From Candidatus Rokuibacteriota bacterium (lineage in GTDB: Bacteria; Methylomirabilota; Methylomirabilia; Rokubacteriales; CSP1-6): a stretch of 64,000 nucleotides of DNA. The stretch lies in assembly GCA_016188005.1 (NCBI GenBank), contig JACPIQ010000008.1, positions 62,001 to 126,000 on the forward strand, given 5' to 3'. The translations under genes were made by a program, and so were the position numbers. The notes beneath the pieces were generated by a model, which was given only the letters and a program-made list of their open reading frames with translations, searched no databases and had not been told where the DNA came from. Positions 36,782 to 45,384 of this stretch are shown in pieces (position 1 is the stretch's first letter; the number at the start of each line of letters is the position of its first letter).

Positions 36782-38311
36782 TCAGAAGTCGACGTCGGGC
36801 TCGGCGGTCTCCGCCAGGCGTGCCCGGGTCCGGTAGTGCTGCCAGACGGCGAAGGCCACCGAGACCACCGACAGCCCGATGAGCGTGCCCGAGATGGGGC
36901 GGGTGAGGAAGAGCCACGGGTTGGCGTCGGTCATGATGGCCCGCACGAGGTTGACCTCGATCTGGTCGCCCAGGACGACGCCGAGGATGAGCGGAGCCAG
37001 CGGGAATCCGAGCTTGACCATGGCGTAGCCGAGCACCCCGAAGAGCAGGAGCACGTAGACGTTCTCGATGATGTTGTTGAGCGCGTAGGCGCCGATGACG
37101 CAGAAGACGAGCACCACGGGGATCAGCACGGGCTTGGGCACCGTGACGATGCGCAGGAAGAGCCGCGCCCCGGCGCCCACGAGGAGCACCATGATCAGAT
37201 GGGCGAGCAGATAGGCCGCGAAGATCCCGTAGGCGAGACGGGGCTCCTGGCTGACGAACAGCGGCCCCGGCTGGATGCCGTGGATGATCATGGCGCCCAG
37301 CATCACCGCGGTGACGGCATCGCCGGGGATGCCGAAGGCCATGATGGTCACGAGCGAGCCGCCCACGTTGGCGTTGTTCGAGGCCTCGGAGGCGATGATC
37401 CCCTCGGGGGTGCCGGTCCCGAAGCGCTCGGGGTGCCGGGAGAACTTCTTGGCCTGATCGTAGGCCATGATGTTCGCCGCGCTGCCGCCGATGGCGGGGA
37501 GCACTCCGATGAGGATGCCGATCACGGTGGATCGGAGCAGGAGAAAGGGCCGGCCCAGGATCTCGGCGATGACCTTGAGGTGCGAGACCGACAGGCTCGG
37601 CGCGACGCGGGCCACCGTGCCCGCCGGCGCCGGACCGCCCATCTTCTCGATGTCGGTCATGATCTGGGCGAAGGCGAAGACGCCGATGAGGATGGGCAGG
37701 AACTGGAAGCCGCCCTGCAGGAACTCCGAGCCCAGGGTCAGGCGCGGCACGCCCATGATCGGGTCGGCGCCGATGATGGTGGCCATGAGCCCGATGGCGC
37801 CCGAGATGAGGCCCTTGAGGAGCGAGGCCTCCGTGAGCCCGGCCACCATGGCCAGGGCGAAGAGGAAGAGGGAGAAGAACTCCCACGGGCCGAACTCGAG
37901 CGCGAAGGCGGCCAGCGGGCCCGTGGTGGCGATGAGGAAGACGCCGCCGAGGAGCCCGCCCCAGAACGAGGCCCAGACCCCGAGCCACACGGCGCGGCCG
38001 GGCTGGCCCTTCCTCGCCATGGGGAAACCGTCGAAGGTGGTGGCGATGGCCGACGGCGTGCCCGGGATCCCGATGAGGCAGGCGGTGACGAGTCCGCCCG
38101 CCGACCCTCCCACGTAGACGCCGGTCATGGCCGCCAGCCCCTGGAGCGGATCGAGCCCGAAGGTGAAGGGCAGGATCAGGATGATGGTCATGGTGATCGT
38201 GACACCGGGCAGCGCCCCGCCCACCACGCCGGCCAGCGTCCCGATCACGAGCGAGAGGAGGTACTTCGCCTGGAGGATGTTGAGGAGGCCAGCGCCGAGG
38301 AGCTCCAGCAT
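36782..38311 (-). CDS. tctA: Tripartite tricarboxylate transporter, large membrane subunit
   Basis: A 509-residue protein with about twelve helices. TctA marks are GTLAGVVGGALPGVTITM near the start, PFTFGLDPLQGLAAMTGVYVGG, GIPGTPSAIATTFDGFPMA (near 80), GFGIPGD-type repeat AFGIPGDAVTAVMLGAM (near 333) and PLILGVVLGDQIE near 450. It forms the secondary-carrier channel and works with TctB and the periplasmic binding protein. It begins two bases after tctB. Confidence 0.93.
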   Translation of the reverse strand: MLELLGAGLLNILQAKYLLSLVIGTLAGVVGGALPGVTITMTIILILPFTFGLDPLQGLAAMTGVYVGGSAGGLVTACLIGIPGTPSAIATTFDGFPMARKGQPGRAVWLGVWASFWGGLLGGVFLIATTGPLAAFALEFGPWEFFSLFLFALAMVAGLTEASLLKGLISGAIGLMATIIGADPIMGVPRLTLGSEFLQGGFQFLPILIGVFAFAQIMTDIEKMGGPAPAGTVARVAPSLSVSHLKVIAEILGRPFLLLRSTVIGILIGVLPAIGGSAANIMAYDQAKKFSRHPERFGTGTPEGIIASEASNNANVGGSLVTIMAFGIPGDAVTAVMLGAMIIHGIQPGPLFVSQEPRLAYGIFAAYLLAHLIMVLLVGAGARLFLRIVTVPKPVLIPVVLVFCVIGAYALNNIIENVYVLLLFGVLGYAMVKLGFPLAPLILGVVLGDQIEVNLVRAIMTDANPWLFLTRPISGTLIGLSVVSVAFAVWQHYRTRARLAETAEPDVDF

Positions 38312-38313
38312 GG

Positions 38314-38817
38314 CTAGAAGGCGGTCCAGCGCCCGCGCGGCAGGAGCACGGAGAGATAGCTCTCGAAGACCAGGTGTGTCACCCAGGCCGTGGCCGCCGC
38401 CACGACGACGATGAGGAGCCAGCGCCGCCTGCCGGGCGGCTCCAGCGCGGTCTGGAGCGCGCCGACGAAGAGGAAGGTCCCGAGTCGGTAGCCGAGACCG
38501 GGGAGGAGCAGGACATAGGCGGCGAAGAGACCGAAGGTCGTGAGGACGAGCGCCCAGCCCGCCGGGACGAGCGAGCGCGCGGCGGGTCCGGGGCCAGGGG
38601 CCCTGCCCCGTCGCGTGCGTCCTTCGCGCCGCCGGGCGAGGAGATCGGCGATGACGAGCATCGCGCTCAGGAGGGCGGTGGAGCCCAGGACGAGGCGGGG
38701 GTAGAAGCCAGGGCCGATGGGCACGAGCGCGGGCTGGGGGAGGCCGCGGGTGAGGGCCAGGAGCCCGAGGCTCCCCCCGAGGCAGACGAGCCCCGCCCAG
38801 CCGTCGCGCCCGAGCAC
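38314..38817 (-). CDS. tctB: Tripartite tricarboxylate transporter, small membrane subunit
   Basis: A 167-residue four-helix protein with GPGFYPRLVLGSTALLSAML and a GYRLGTFLFVGALQTAL helix, both typical of TctB. A charged cytoplasmic loop (RRREGRTRRG) sits in the middle. Starts at GTG seven bases after tctC. Confidence 0.88.
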   Translation of the reverse strand: MLGRDGWAGLVCLGGSLGLLALTRGLPQPALVPIGPGFYPRLVLGSTALLSAMLVIADLLARRREGRTRRGRAPGPGPAARSLVPAGWALVLTTFGLFAAYVLLLPGLGYRLGTFLFVGALQTALEPPGRRRWLLIVVVAAATAWVTHLVFESYLSVLLPRGRWTAF

Positions 38818-38824
38818 GGAGGCG

Positions 38825-39775
38825 CTACCGCTTGAGCAGCCCGAGGTCCTTGGCGAGGTCCCGGTTCAGGTCGTCGAGCTTCTTCTGGTACTCGGCGTAC
38901 GCCTTCCGGCCGAGGTAGCGCACCTCGGTGCCCTGCTTCTTCATGGACTCGGCGAAGGCGGGCTCCTTGCTCGCCTGGGCGCAGGCCGAGTCGAGCTTGG
39001 CCACGACGTCGGCGGGGGTGCCCTTGGGCACCATGAGCCCGCGCTCCACGGAGAACACCACGTTGACCCCCAGCTCCTTGAGCGTGGGCACGCTCGGGAT
39101 CTCGGGGCTGCGCTTCTCCGTGGCGATGGCGAGGAACTTGAGCTGCCCCGCGTCCACCTTGCCCTTCTGGGTCAGGTTGGAGTCGGTGAGGTCGATGTGG
39201 CCGCCCAGGATGGCGTTCATGCGCGGCGCCAGCCCCTCGTAGGAGACGTACTTGAACTTGATGCCCGCGGCCTTCTCGACGAGCGCCGGGAAGAAGTGGC
39301 TGGTGGAGCCGAGAGTCGCGCCGACGGAGATCTGGCCGGGGCGCGCCTTGGCATCACCCAGGAGCTCCTGCCAGGAGGTCCACTTGGTCTTGGGGCTGGC
39401 CGTGAGGACGGACGGAGTCGACGACAGCAGGCACACCGGCTCGAAGTCCGTGTACTTCACGTCCGAGACGCCGGTGTAGTAGGTGGAGTGGATGTAGTCG
39501 TGGACGGCGTAGATCGTGTAGCCGTCCGGGGGCGAGTTCTTCGCCTCGCGCGCGCCCACGGTCCCGGAGGCGCCGCCGACGTTGGCGATGACCACCGTGC
39601 CGCCCAGCGCCTTCTGCAACCCCGGCACGAAGGGGCGGAAGATGTTGTCGGTGTCGCCGCCGGCAGCCCACGGCACGATGAGCTTCACCGGCCGATCGGG
39701 ATAGGCCGCGGGCAGAGACGCCGCGGCGACGAGCACGAGGGCGAGCAGGAGGCCGAGGGAGACGACCTTGCGCAT
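38825..39775 (-). CDS. tctC: Tripartite tricarboxylate transporter, periplasmic binding protein
   Basis: A 316-residue Bug/TctC-family receptor with a signal peptide (about residues 1-24). Family motifs: PDRPVKLIVPWAAGGDTDN, VVIANVGGASGTVGA, DGYTIYAV and VPTLKELGVNV with VPKGTPADVVAKL. It captures a carboxylate; the identity of the ligand cannot be deduced, but the aspartate dehydrogenase downstream hints at a C4 dicarboxylate or amino acid. A GGAGGAGT site precedes the ATG. First gene of the tctCBA-nadX operon. Confidence 0.93.
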   Translation of the reverse strand: MRKVVSLGLLLALVLVAAASLPAAYPDRPVKLIVPWAAGGDTDNIFRPFVPGLQKALGGTVVIANVGGASGTVGAREAKNSPPDGYTIYAVHDYIHSTYYTGVSDVKYTDFEPVCLLSSTPSVLTASPKTKWTSWQELLGDAKARPGQISVGATLGSTSHFFPALVEKAAGIKFKYVSYEGLAPRMNAILGGHIDLTDSNLTQKGKVDAGQLKFLAIATEKRSPEIPSVPTLKELGVNVVFSVERGLMVPKGTPADVVAKLDSACAQASKEPAFAESMKKQGTEVRYLGRKAYAEYQKKLDDLNRDLAKDLGLLKR

Positions 39776-39882
39776 GGGGACTCCTCCGAGGAGTTGGCGT
39801 TCACTGCGAGAGCGGCCACATCATAGCAACCGGAGGGTGAGCGGGCAACCGCCGTGCTAGAATCCGGGCCAGAGGCCCCCGG

Positions 39883-40887
39883 GTGAGACGCCGCCGCGCG
39901 AGACGCAGTGACGCGAGAGGCCGCTTGGTGCGGTCGCCGCCGCCGCTCGAGGCGGCGCTGGACCGGCTCCACCGCGGCTTCGACTGGGCCGGCCGCACCC
40001 CGCAGGACGCCATTCGCCATCCCCTCCGCTACGCGGATCCGGGCGACCGGGAGGTGGCGGGGCTCCTCGCGGCATGCCTGGCATACGGACGGGTGGACCT
40101 CTTCGGCCCGCAGGTGGACTGGGCGCTCGGCCAGATGGGAGAGTCGCCGCGGCGCTTCGTCCTCGGCTTCGACCCGAGGAAGGACGGCGCCCGCTTCGAC
40201 GGCTTCCGCTACCGCTTCAACCGCCCGCGGGATCTCGCGGCCTTCTGCCTCGCGACCCAGCGCATCCTCCTCGCTCACGACTCGCTGGGGGCCTTCTTCG
40301 CCAGGGGATACTCGCCGGGGGATCCTGACGTGGGACCGGCGCTGCAGCGCTTCGTGGACGGCTTCCTCGGTCAGGACCTCTCCGCGGTGTTCCCGCGCAA
40401 CCGGCTCTCCCGCGGCTTCCGCCATCTCTTCCCGCGGCCGTCGACCGGAGGCCCATGCAAGCGCCTGCACCTCTTCCTCCGCTGGATGGTGAGGCGCCAG
40501 GCCCCCGACTTCGGCCTCTGGACGGCCATCCCGCCCTCGGCGCTCCTCATGCCCGTGGACACCCACGTGGAGCACATGGCGCGCGCGCTGAGGCTCACGC
40601 GGCGGCGGAGCCGCAACTGGAAGATGGTCGAGGAGATCACGGCGCGCCTGCGCGTGCTGGACCCGGAGGATCCGGTGAAGTACGACTTCGCCCTCTGCCA
40701 CAAGCGCATGTCCGGCGACTGCCTCGACCGGCGGGACGCCGTCGTCTGCGCTCCGTGCGACCTCAAGCCCGTCTGCCGCCACTGGCAAGGTTGGCGAGGC
40801 GCAGCCGCAGGCGAGCCGAGCGCATACGGAGATCCCCCGCGCGGAGCGAGGGGGCGAGGCGCAGCCGCAGGCGAGCCGAGCGGATAG
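39883..40887 (+). CDS. TIGR02757 (DUF2400) family protein
   Basis: A 334-residue protein. The core from residue 20 to about 300 matches TIGR02757: DPGDREVAGLLAACLAYGRVD, FNRPRDLAAFC, LFLRWMVRRQAPDFGLW and PVDTHVEHMARALRL, ending with a CLDRRDAVVCAPCDLKPVC cluster that could hold an iron-sulfur centre as in HhH-GPD glycosylases. Activity unknown. The last 35 residues are encoded by a tandem repeat and look foreign to the family. GTG start with a weak site. Confidence 0.85.
   Translation: MRRRRARRSDARGRLVRSPPPLEAALDRLHRGFDWAGRTPQDAIRHPLRYADPGDREVAGLLAACLAYGRVDLFGPQVDWALGQMGESPRRFVLGFDPRKDGARFDGFRYRFNRPRDLAAFCLATQRILLAHDSLGAFFARGYSPGDPDVGPALQRFVDGFLGQDLSAVFPRNRLSRGFRHLFPRPSTGGPCKRLHLFLRWMVRRQAPDFGLWTAIPPSALLMPVDTHVEHMARALRLTRRRSRNWKMVEEITARLRVLDPEDPVKYDFALCHKRMSGDCLDRRDAVVCAPCDLKPVCRHWQGWRGAAAGEPSAYGDPPRGARGRGAAAGEPSG
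40793..40882. repeat. Direct repeat at the 3' end of the TIGR02757 gene
   Basis: Thirty bases beginning GGCGAGGCGCAGCCGCAGGC occur at 40793-40822 and again at 40853-40882, 60 bases apart. Between them CCCCC ... GGGGG can fold into a hairpin. The repeats are read in frame as GAAAGEPS and carry the gene up to its stop. Confidence 0.85.
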
Positions 40888-41970
40888 ATGAGCGAGCTGG
40901 CGCTGGTCGCCGCAGGGGCGCTGCTCGTGGTGCTGGCCGCCGTCGCCTGGGGACTCGTGACGACGCGTCGCCAGCAGGAAGGGCTCAGGCAGGAGGTCGG
41001 GGACCTCGGCGCGCACGTGCGGGACGAGGTCGCCGCGCTGAGGCTCGCCGTGGCGGGGGAGCTCAAGGGGGTCACGGCAGAGGTCACCCGTCAGCTTCAG
41101 GAGGGCATGCGGCTCGCCCAGGATGCCCAGGGCGCCATGGGGGAGCGGCTGGACCGGGCGGCGAAGGTGGTCGGCGACGTCCAGGGCAGCCTCGGCAGGC
41201 TCGGCGAGGCCACCCAGCGGGTGGTGGAGGTGGGCCGGGAGATCCACGGCCTCGAGCAGGTGCTCAAGTCGCCGAAGATCCGCGGGGGGCTCGGCGAGAC
41301 GCTGCTGGAGCAGCTCCTGGCGCAGATGCTGCCGCGCGAGCACTACGACCTGCAGCACGGCTTCAAGAGCGGTGATCGGGTGGACGCCGCCATCCGCATC
41401 AGCGGGCGGCTGGTCCCCGTGGACGCCAAGTTCCCGCTGGAGAACTTCCGCCGCCTGCTGCAGGAGCCGGACGAGGAGCGCCGGCGACCCTTCCGCCGCG
41501 CCTTCGTCCGCGACGTGAAGCTGCGCGTGGACGAGATCGCGAAGAAGTACATCCTGCCGGACGAGGAGACCTTCGACTTCGCCCTCATGTACGTGCCCGC
41601 GGAGAACGTCTACTACGAGATCATCATCAAGGGAGACGACGCGGAGGAGGAGCCCATTGCGACCTATGCGCTGGGCCGGCGCGTGATCCCGGTGTCACCC
41701 AATAGCCTGTATGCCTATCTCCAGGTGATCGTGCTGGGGCTCCGGGGCTTGCGGATCGAGGCCAATGCCCGCGAGATCCAGAATGACCTGATCCGCCTCG
41801 GGGGAGATCTCGAGCGGGTGCGGGAGCACATGCAGAAACTGGGCGGGCATCTGGGCAATGCGCAGAAGCAGTTCGCGGACGCCGACCGCGACCTCTCCCG
41901 CTTCGAGGCCAAGCTCGAGGGCATCGAGCGCAAGGGGGAGCAGGCGGGGCTGCCGGAGCCGGCCGCGTGA
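40888..41970 (+). CDS. rmuC: DNA recombination protein RmuC homologue
   Basis: A 360-residue protein. One N-terminal membrane helix (residues 4-24), a coiled coil to about 120, then the RmuC nuclease-like domain: RGGLGETLLEQLLAQMLP, VDAAIRISGRLVPVDAKFPLENFRRLL and DFALMYVPAENVYYEI. RmuC limits recombination between inverted repeats. The ATG directly follows the stop of the upstream gene. The stop overlaps the next GTG. Confidence 0.92.
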   Translation: MSELALVAAGALLVVLAAVAWGLVTTRRQQEGLRQEVGDLGAHVRDEVAALRLAVAGELKGVTAEVTRQLQEGMRLAQDAQGAMGERLDRAAKVVGDVQGSLGRLGEATQRVVEVGREIHGLEQVLKSPKIRGGLGETLLEQLLAQMLPREHYDLQHGFKSGDRVDAAIRISGRLVPVDAKFPLENFRRLLQEPDEERRRPFRRAFVRDVKLRVDEIAKKYILPDEETFDFALMYVPAENVYYEIIIKGDDAEEEPIATYALGRRVIPVSPNSLYAYLQVIVLGLRGLRIEANAREIQNDLIRLGGDLERVREHMQKLGGHLGNAQKQFADADRDLSRFEAKLEGIERKGEQAGLPEPAA

Positions 41971-43694
41971 TCCTCACGGCGCTCGACTGGGTCGTCATCG
42001 CGCTGTACTTCGCGCTCTCTCTCGCGGTGGGGCTCCTCTTCGCGCGGCGGGCGGGGAAGAGCGCCGAGGAGTTCTTCCTCTCGGGCCGCAAGCTGCCGTG
42101 GTGGCTGGCCGGCACCTCGATGGTGGCCACGACCTTCGCGGCCGACACGCCGCTGGCGGTCACGGGCCTCACGGTGAAGCACGGGATCGCCGGGAACTGG
42201 TTCTGGTGGTCCTTCGTGATGAGCGGCATGCTCACGGTCTTCTTCTACGCGCGGCTCTGGCGCCGCGCCGGGGTCATGACGGACGCCGAGCTCACGGAGC
42301 TGCGCTACGCCGGGCGGCCCGCGGCCTTCCTGCGGGCCTTCCGCGCCTGCTACCTGGCGATCCCCATCAACTGCATCATCATGGGCTGGGTCACCCACGC
42401 CATGGCGACGATCCTCGGGCTCTCCGTGGGGCTCGACAAGTGGCAGGCCACGGTGGCGCTCCTCGCCATCACGGCCCTGTACTCGACGCTCTCCGGGCTC
42501 TGGGGTGTCGTCGCCACCGATTTCTTCCAGTTCATCCTCGCCATGGCGGGCTCGGTGGCGCTGGCGGTGTTCGCGCTGGGAGCCGTGGGTGGACTGGGCG
42601 GGCTCCAGGCGGGGCTCGCGGCCAGGTTCGCGGCCCCCGGGCCCACGGCGCTCCTGCCGGATCTCGGCGAGGCGTGGATGCCGGCGCTGACCTTCTTCGT
42701 GTACATCGCCGTGAACTGGTGGGCCTCGTGGTACCCCGGCGCCGAGCCTGGCGGCGGCGGCTATGTCGCCCAGCGCATCCTCGCCACGAAGGACGAGCGT
42801 CACGCCTTCCTCGCCGCACTCTGGTTCAACGTGGCCCACTACGTGCTGCGGCCGTGGCCGTGGATCCTGGTGGCGCTCTGCTCGATGCTGCTGTATCCGG
42901 GGCTCGCGAATCCTGAGGAAGGCTACGTGCGCGTGATGGTGGACCAGCTGCCTCCCGTCTGGCGCGGCTTTCTCCTGGCCGCCTTCTTCGCCGCGTACAT
43001 GTCCACCATCTCGACTCACCTCAACTGGGGCGCCTCCTACCTCCTGAACGACGTCTACCGCCGCCACCTCCGGCCCGACGCCTCGCCGGGCCACTACGTG
43101 GCGGTGGGGCGCTGGGCCACCCTCGGCCTGATGGTGATCTCGGGGATCATCACCTACTACCTCAAGTCCGTGGAAGGGGCGTGGAAGTTCCTCCTCGCCA
43201 TCGGCGCCGGCACCGGGCTCGTCTATCTGCTCCGCTGGTACTGGTGGCGGATCAACGCGTGGAGCGAGGTGGCGGCCATGGCGGCGGCGCTGGTGCTCTC
43301 GCTGTCGCTCCAGTTCGGCGCCGGGCTGGATCCTGCCACGCCGCGGAGCTTCGCCTGGCTGATGCTCCTCACCGTGGCGGGCACGACGCTGGTATGGCTC
43401 GCCGTCACCCACCTCACGCCGCCCGAGCCCGTGGAGCACCTGCGGCGCTTCTACGAACGCGTGCGTCCCGGCGGACGCGGCTGGGTGGAGGTGGCGGGTC
43501 GCGCGGACGAGGAGGGGCCGGGCTGGGGCGGGCTCGGCAGGTGGCTGCTCGGCTGCGCCGTGGTGTATCTGGGGCTCTTCGGCACGGGATCGCTTCTGCT
43601 CGGACGCCCGTGGCGCGGCCTCACGCTCGTCGGCGCGGCCCTCGCGCTCACCGTGTGGATCGTGAGGCACTCCGAGCCCGAGCCCATCGAGTGA
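41967..43694 (+). CDS. Sodium:solute symporter family protein
   Basis: A 575-residue SSS-family carrier with about 13 helices. Family marks: AEEFFLSGRKLPWWLAGTSMVATTFAADTPL near residue 35, ALYSTLSGLWGVVATDFFQF near 170 and FFAAYMSTISTHLNWGASYLLNDVY near 335, the last containing the SxxST-type sodium site. Substrate unknown. A GTG start overlaps the rmuC stop. Confidence 0.9.
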   Translation: MILTALDWVVIALYFALSLAVGLLFARRAGKSAEEFFLSGRKLPWWLAGTSMVATTFAADTPLAVTGLTVKHGIAGNWFWWSFVMSGMLTVFFYARLWRRAGVMTDAELTELRYAGRPAAFLRAFRACYLAIPINCIIMGWVTHAMATILGLSVGLDKWQATVALLAITALYSTLSGLWGVVATDFFQFILAMAGSVALAVFALGAVGGLGGLQAGLAARFAAPGPTALLPDLGEAWMPALTFFVYIAVNWWASWYPGAEPGGGGYVAQRILATKDERHAFLAALWFNVAHYVLRPWPWILVALCSMLLYPGLANPEEGYVRVMVDQLPPVWRGFLLAAFFAAYMSTISTHLNWGASYLLNDVYRRHLRPDASPGHYVAVGRWATLGLMVISGIITYYLKSVEGAWKFLLAIGAGTGLVYLLRWYWWRINAWSEVAAMAAALVLSLSLQFGAGLDPATPRSFAWLMLLTVAGTTLVWLAVTHLTPPEPVEHLRRFYERVRPGGRGWVEVAGRADEEGPGWGGLGRWLLGCAVVYLGLFGTGSLLLGRPWRGLTLVGAALALTVWIVRHSEPEPIE

Positions 43695-43712
43695 GTGTGA
43701 TAGGATAGCCGC

Positions 43713-44015
43713 ATGACAGACATCCAGTTCCAGGTCTACGGGATCAATCTCTTGGTCCGACTCCTGGCCGAGGCTCCCGCGGATGTCCGGGTACACTGCC
43801 CCAAGGGCTCGCCGATCCGCTACGGCGAGGTCGTCGGCCGGGGCGACGGGTTCGACGAGGGCGCCAACGCCTTCCGCGAGATGCCGCCGATCCGTTCCGT
43901 CGTCGCCTTCGAGGAAAACCCCGAGGAGGTGGAAGGGCACTACTTCTACATCGGGGGTGAGGAGCATCGGGTCATCCGGCTGGACGCCGTGATCCTGTCC
44001 TTTCCCCTGGAGTAA
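43713..44015 (+). CDS. Small conserved-looking protein of unknown function
   Basis: A 100-residue acidic protein: FQVYGINLLVRLLAEAP, HCPKGSPIRYGEVVGRGD, then GHYFYIGGEEHRVIRLDAVILSFPLE. No membrane segment or known motif. It starts 18 bases after the symporter and ends 16 bases before the peptidase, so it is likely in the same operon. No good guess at a role. Confidence 0.65.
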   Translation: MTDIQFQVYGINLLVRLLAEAPADVRVHCPKGSPIRYGEVVGRGDGFDEGANAFREMPPIRSVVAFEENPEEVEGHYFYIGGEEHRVIRLDAVILSFPLE

Positions 44016-44031
44016 CGGCGAGCCCCGCGGG

Positions 44032-45288
44032 TTGTCCCCGCCGCCCCTGTCGTCCTTCCGCAAGGCTCTCGACGCCCTCCTCTCCCGCATCGACGGGGAC
44101 GAGGTCGTGGCGCTCACCCGGGCCCTGGTCCGCATCCCCAGCGTCTACCGCCCCGACGATCCCGGCGCCACCGAGCAGCAGGTGGCGGACTTCGTGGAGA
44201 CCTGGCTGAGGCGCGAGGGGTTCGAGGTCACGGTGCAGTCCGTGGCGCCGGGGCGCCCGAACGTCATCGGCTCGCTCGGGGAGAAGCGGACGGGGCAGCG
44301 GAGCCTGCTCCTGGAGGGCCACATGGATGTGGTGACGGAAGGCGATCCGGGCCAGTGGTCCTTCCCGCCCTTCGGTGCCGAGCTCTCGGGCGGGAGGATC
44401 TACGGGCGCGGGGCCGCCGACATGAAGGGGGGACTGGCCGCGGCGATGGTGGCCGCCGCGGCCTTTGTGCGCGCCTCGGTGGAGCCGGCAGGCAAGCTCG
44501 TGCTGGGGGCCTTGGTGGACGAGGAGGACAGGATGCTCGGCGTCCGCCACCTCGTGACCACCCAGGTGGGGCGGGAGCTGGACGCCGCCATCATCTGCGA
44601 GCCGGAGGAGAACGAGCTGTGCCTGGTGCAGCGGGGCGTGGTGTGGGCGCGCTTTCGCGTGCGCGGCCGCATGGCTCACGGCGCGATGCCCGAGGCGGGG
44701 ATCAATCCGATCGCCGCGCTCGGCAGGCTGCTCCGCCAGGCGCCGGCCCTGGAGAGGCGCCTGCGGAGGCGCTGCGAGCGGAGCCGCTACCTGCGCCCCC
44801 CCACCGTGACGCCGACCATTGTCCAGGCCCCGCCCAGGGGCGTGGGCGTGCCGCAGTCCAACGTGATCCCGGCCCTGGGCGAGTTGACGCTCGACGTGCG
44901 GGTCACCCCGGGGATCGGTGCCTCCGAGCTCGGCGCTGAGCTGGACTCGCTGTGCCGCGCCGCCGAGGCGGACCAGCCGGGCTTGAAGGTCGAGTGGGAG
45001 CCCGTCAACGAGTTCAGGCTGGCGACCAGGGTGGACAGAGACGAGGCCATCGTCCGGGCCATGGCGCTGGCGGTGAGGCAGGCCACCGGGCGGCCTCCCC
45101 GCTGGGGCGGGGTGCCTGGTTCCACCGACGGCACCATCCTCAGGATGGAGCTGGGCCTGCCCATCGTCACCTGCGGTCCCGGGAACCGGCTCATCCCCCA
45201 CCAGGTGGACGAATACGTCGAAGTCGCAGAGTTACTCGAGGCGGCGAGGATTTACGCTGCCTCGGCTCTCAGATACCTTCAAGCCTGA
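44032..45288 (+). CDS. M20-family metallopeptidase (ArgE/DapE/ACY1 type)
   Basis: A 418-residue zinc amidohydrolase. Metal ligands and catalytic residues are visible: H97 and D99 in LLEGHMDVV, D130 in GRGAADMKGG, E164/E165 in ALVDEED and CEPEENE near 190; a late histidine lies in LIPHQVDEYVEVAEL. A dimerisation domain is inserted around 205-315. It would cleave an N-acyl or peptide bond; substrate unknown. The start is TTG without a strong site. Confidence 0.88.
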   Translation: MSPPPLSSFRKALDALLSRIDGDEVVALTRALVRIPSVYRPDDPGATEQQVADFVETWLRREGFEVTVQSVAPGRPNVIGSLGEKRTGQRSLLLEGHMDVVTEGDPGQWSFPPFGAELSGGRIYGRGAADMKGGLAAAMVAAAAFVRASVEPAGKLVLGALVDEEDRMLGVRHLVTTQVGRELDAAIICEPEENELCLVQRGVVWARFRVRGRMAHGAMPEAGINPIAALGRLLRQAPALERRLRRRCERSRYLRPPTVTPTIVQAPPRGVGVPQSNVIPALGELTLDVRVTPGIGASELGAELDSLCRAAEADQPGLKVEWEPVNEFRLATRVDRDEAIVRAMALAVRQATGRPPRWGGVPGSTDGTILRMELGLPIVTCGPGNRLIPHQVDEYVEVAELLEAARIYAASALRYLQA

Positions 45289-45328
45289 TCACCTTTTTCC
45301 CGCGCGCCGCCCGCGCGCAAGACACCAA

Positions 45329-45358
45329 GGGCGCCGAGCCATGATCCGCCCGGCGCCC
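45329..45358. terminator. Hairpin between convergent genes
   Basis: GGGCGCC at 45329-45335 pairs with GGCGCCC at 45352-45358. It lies between the stops of the M20 peptidase and the PEP-CTERM gene. There is no T-run on either strand, so termination is only suggested by position. Confidence 0.3.
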
Positions 45359-45384
45359 CGAGGCGAGGGAACGGGATCCTCAGG

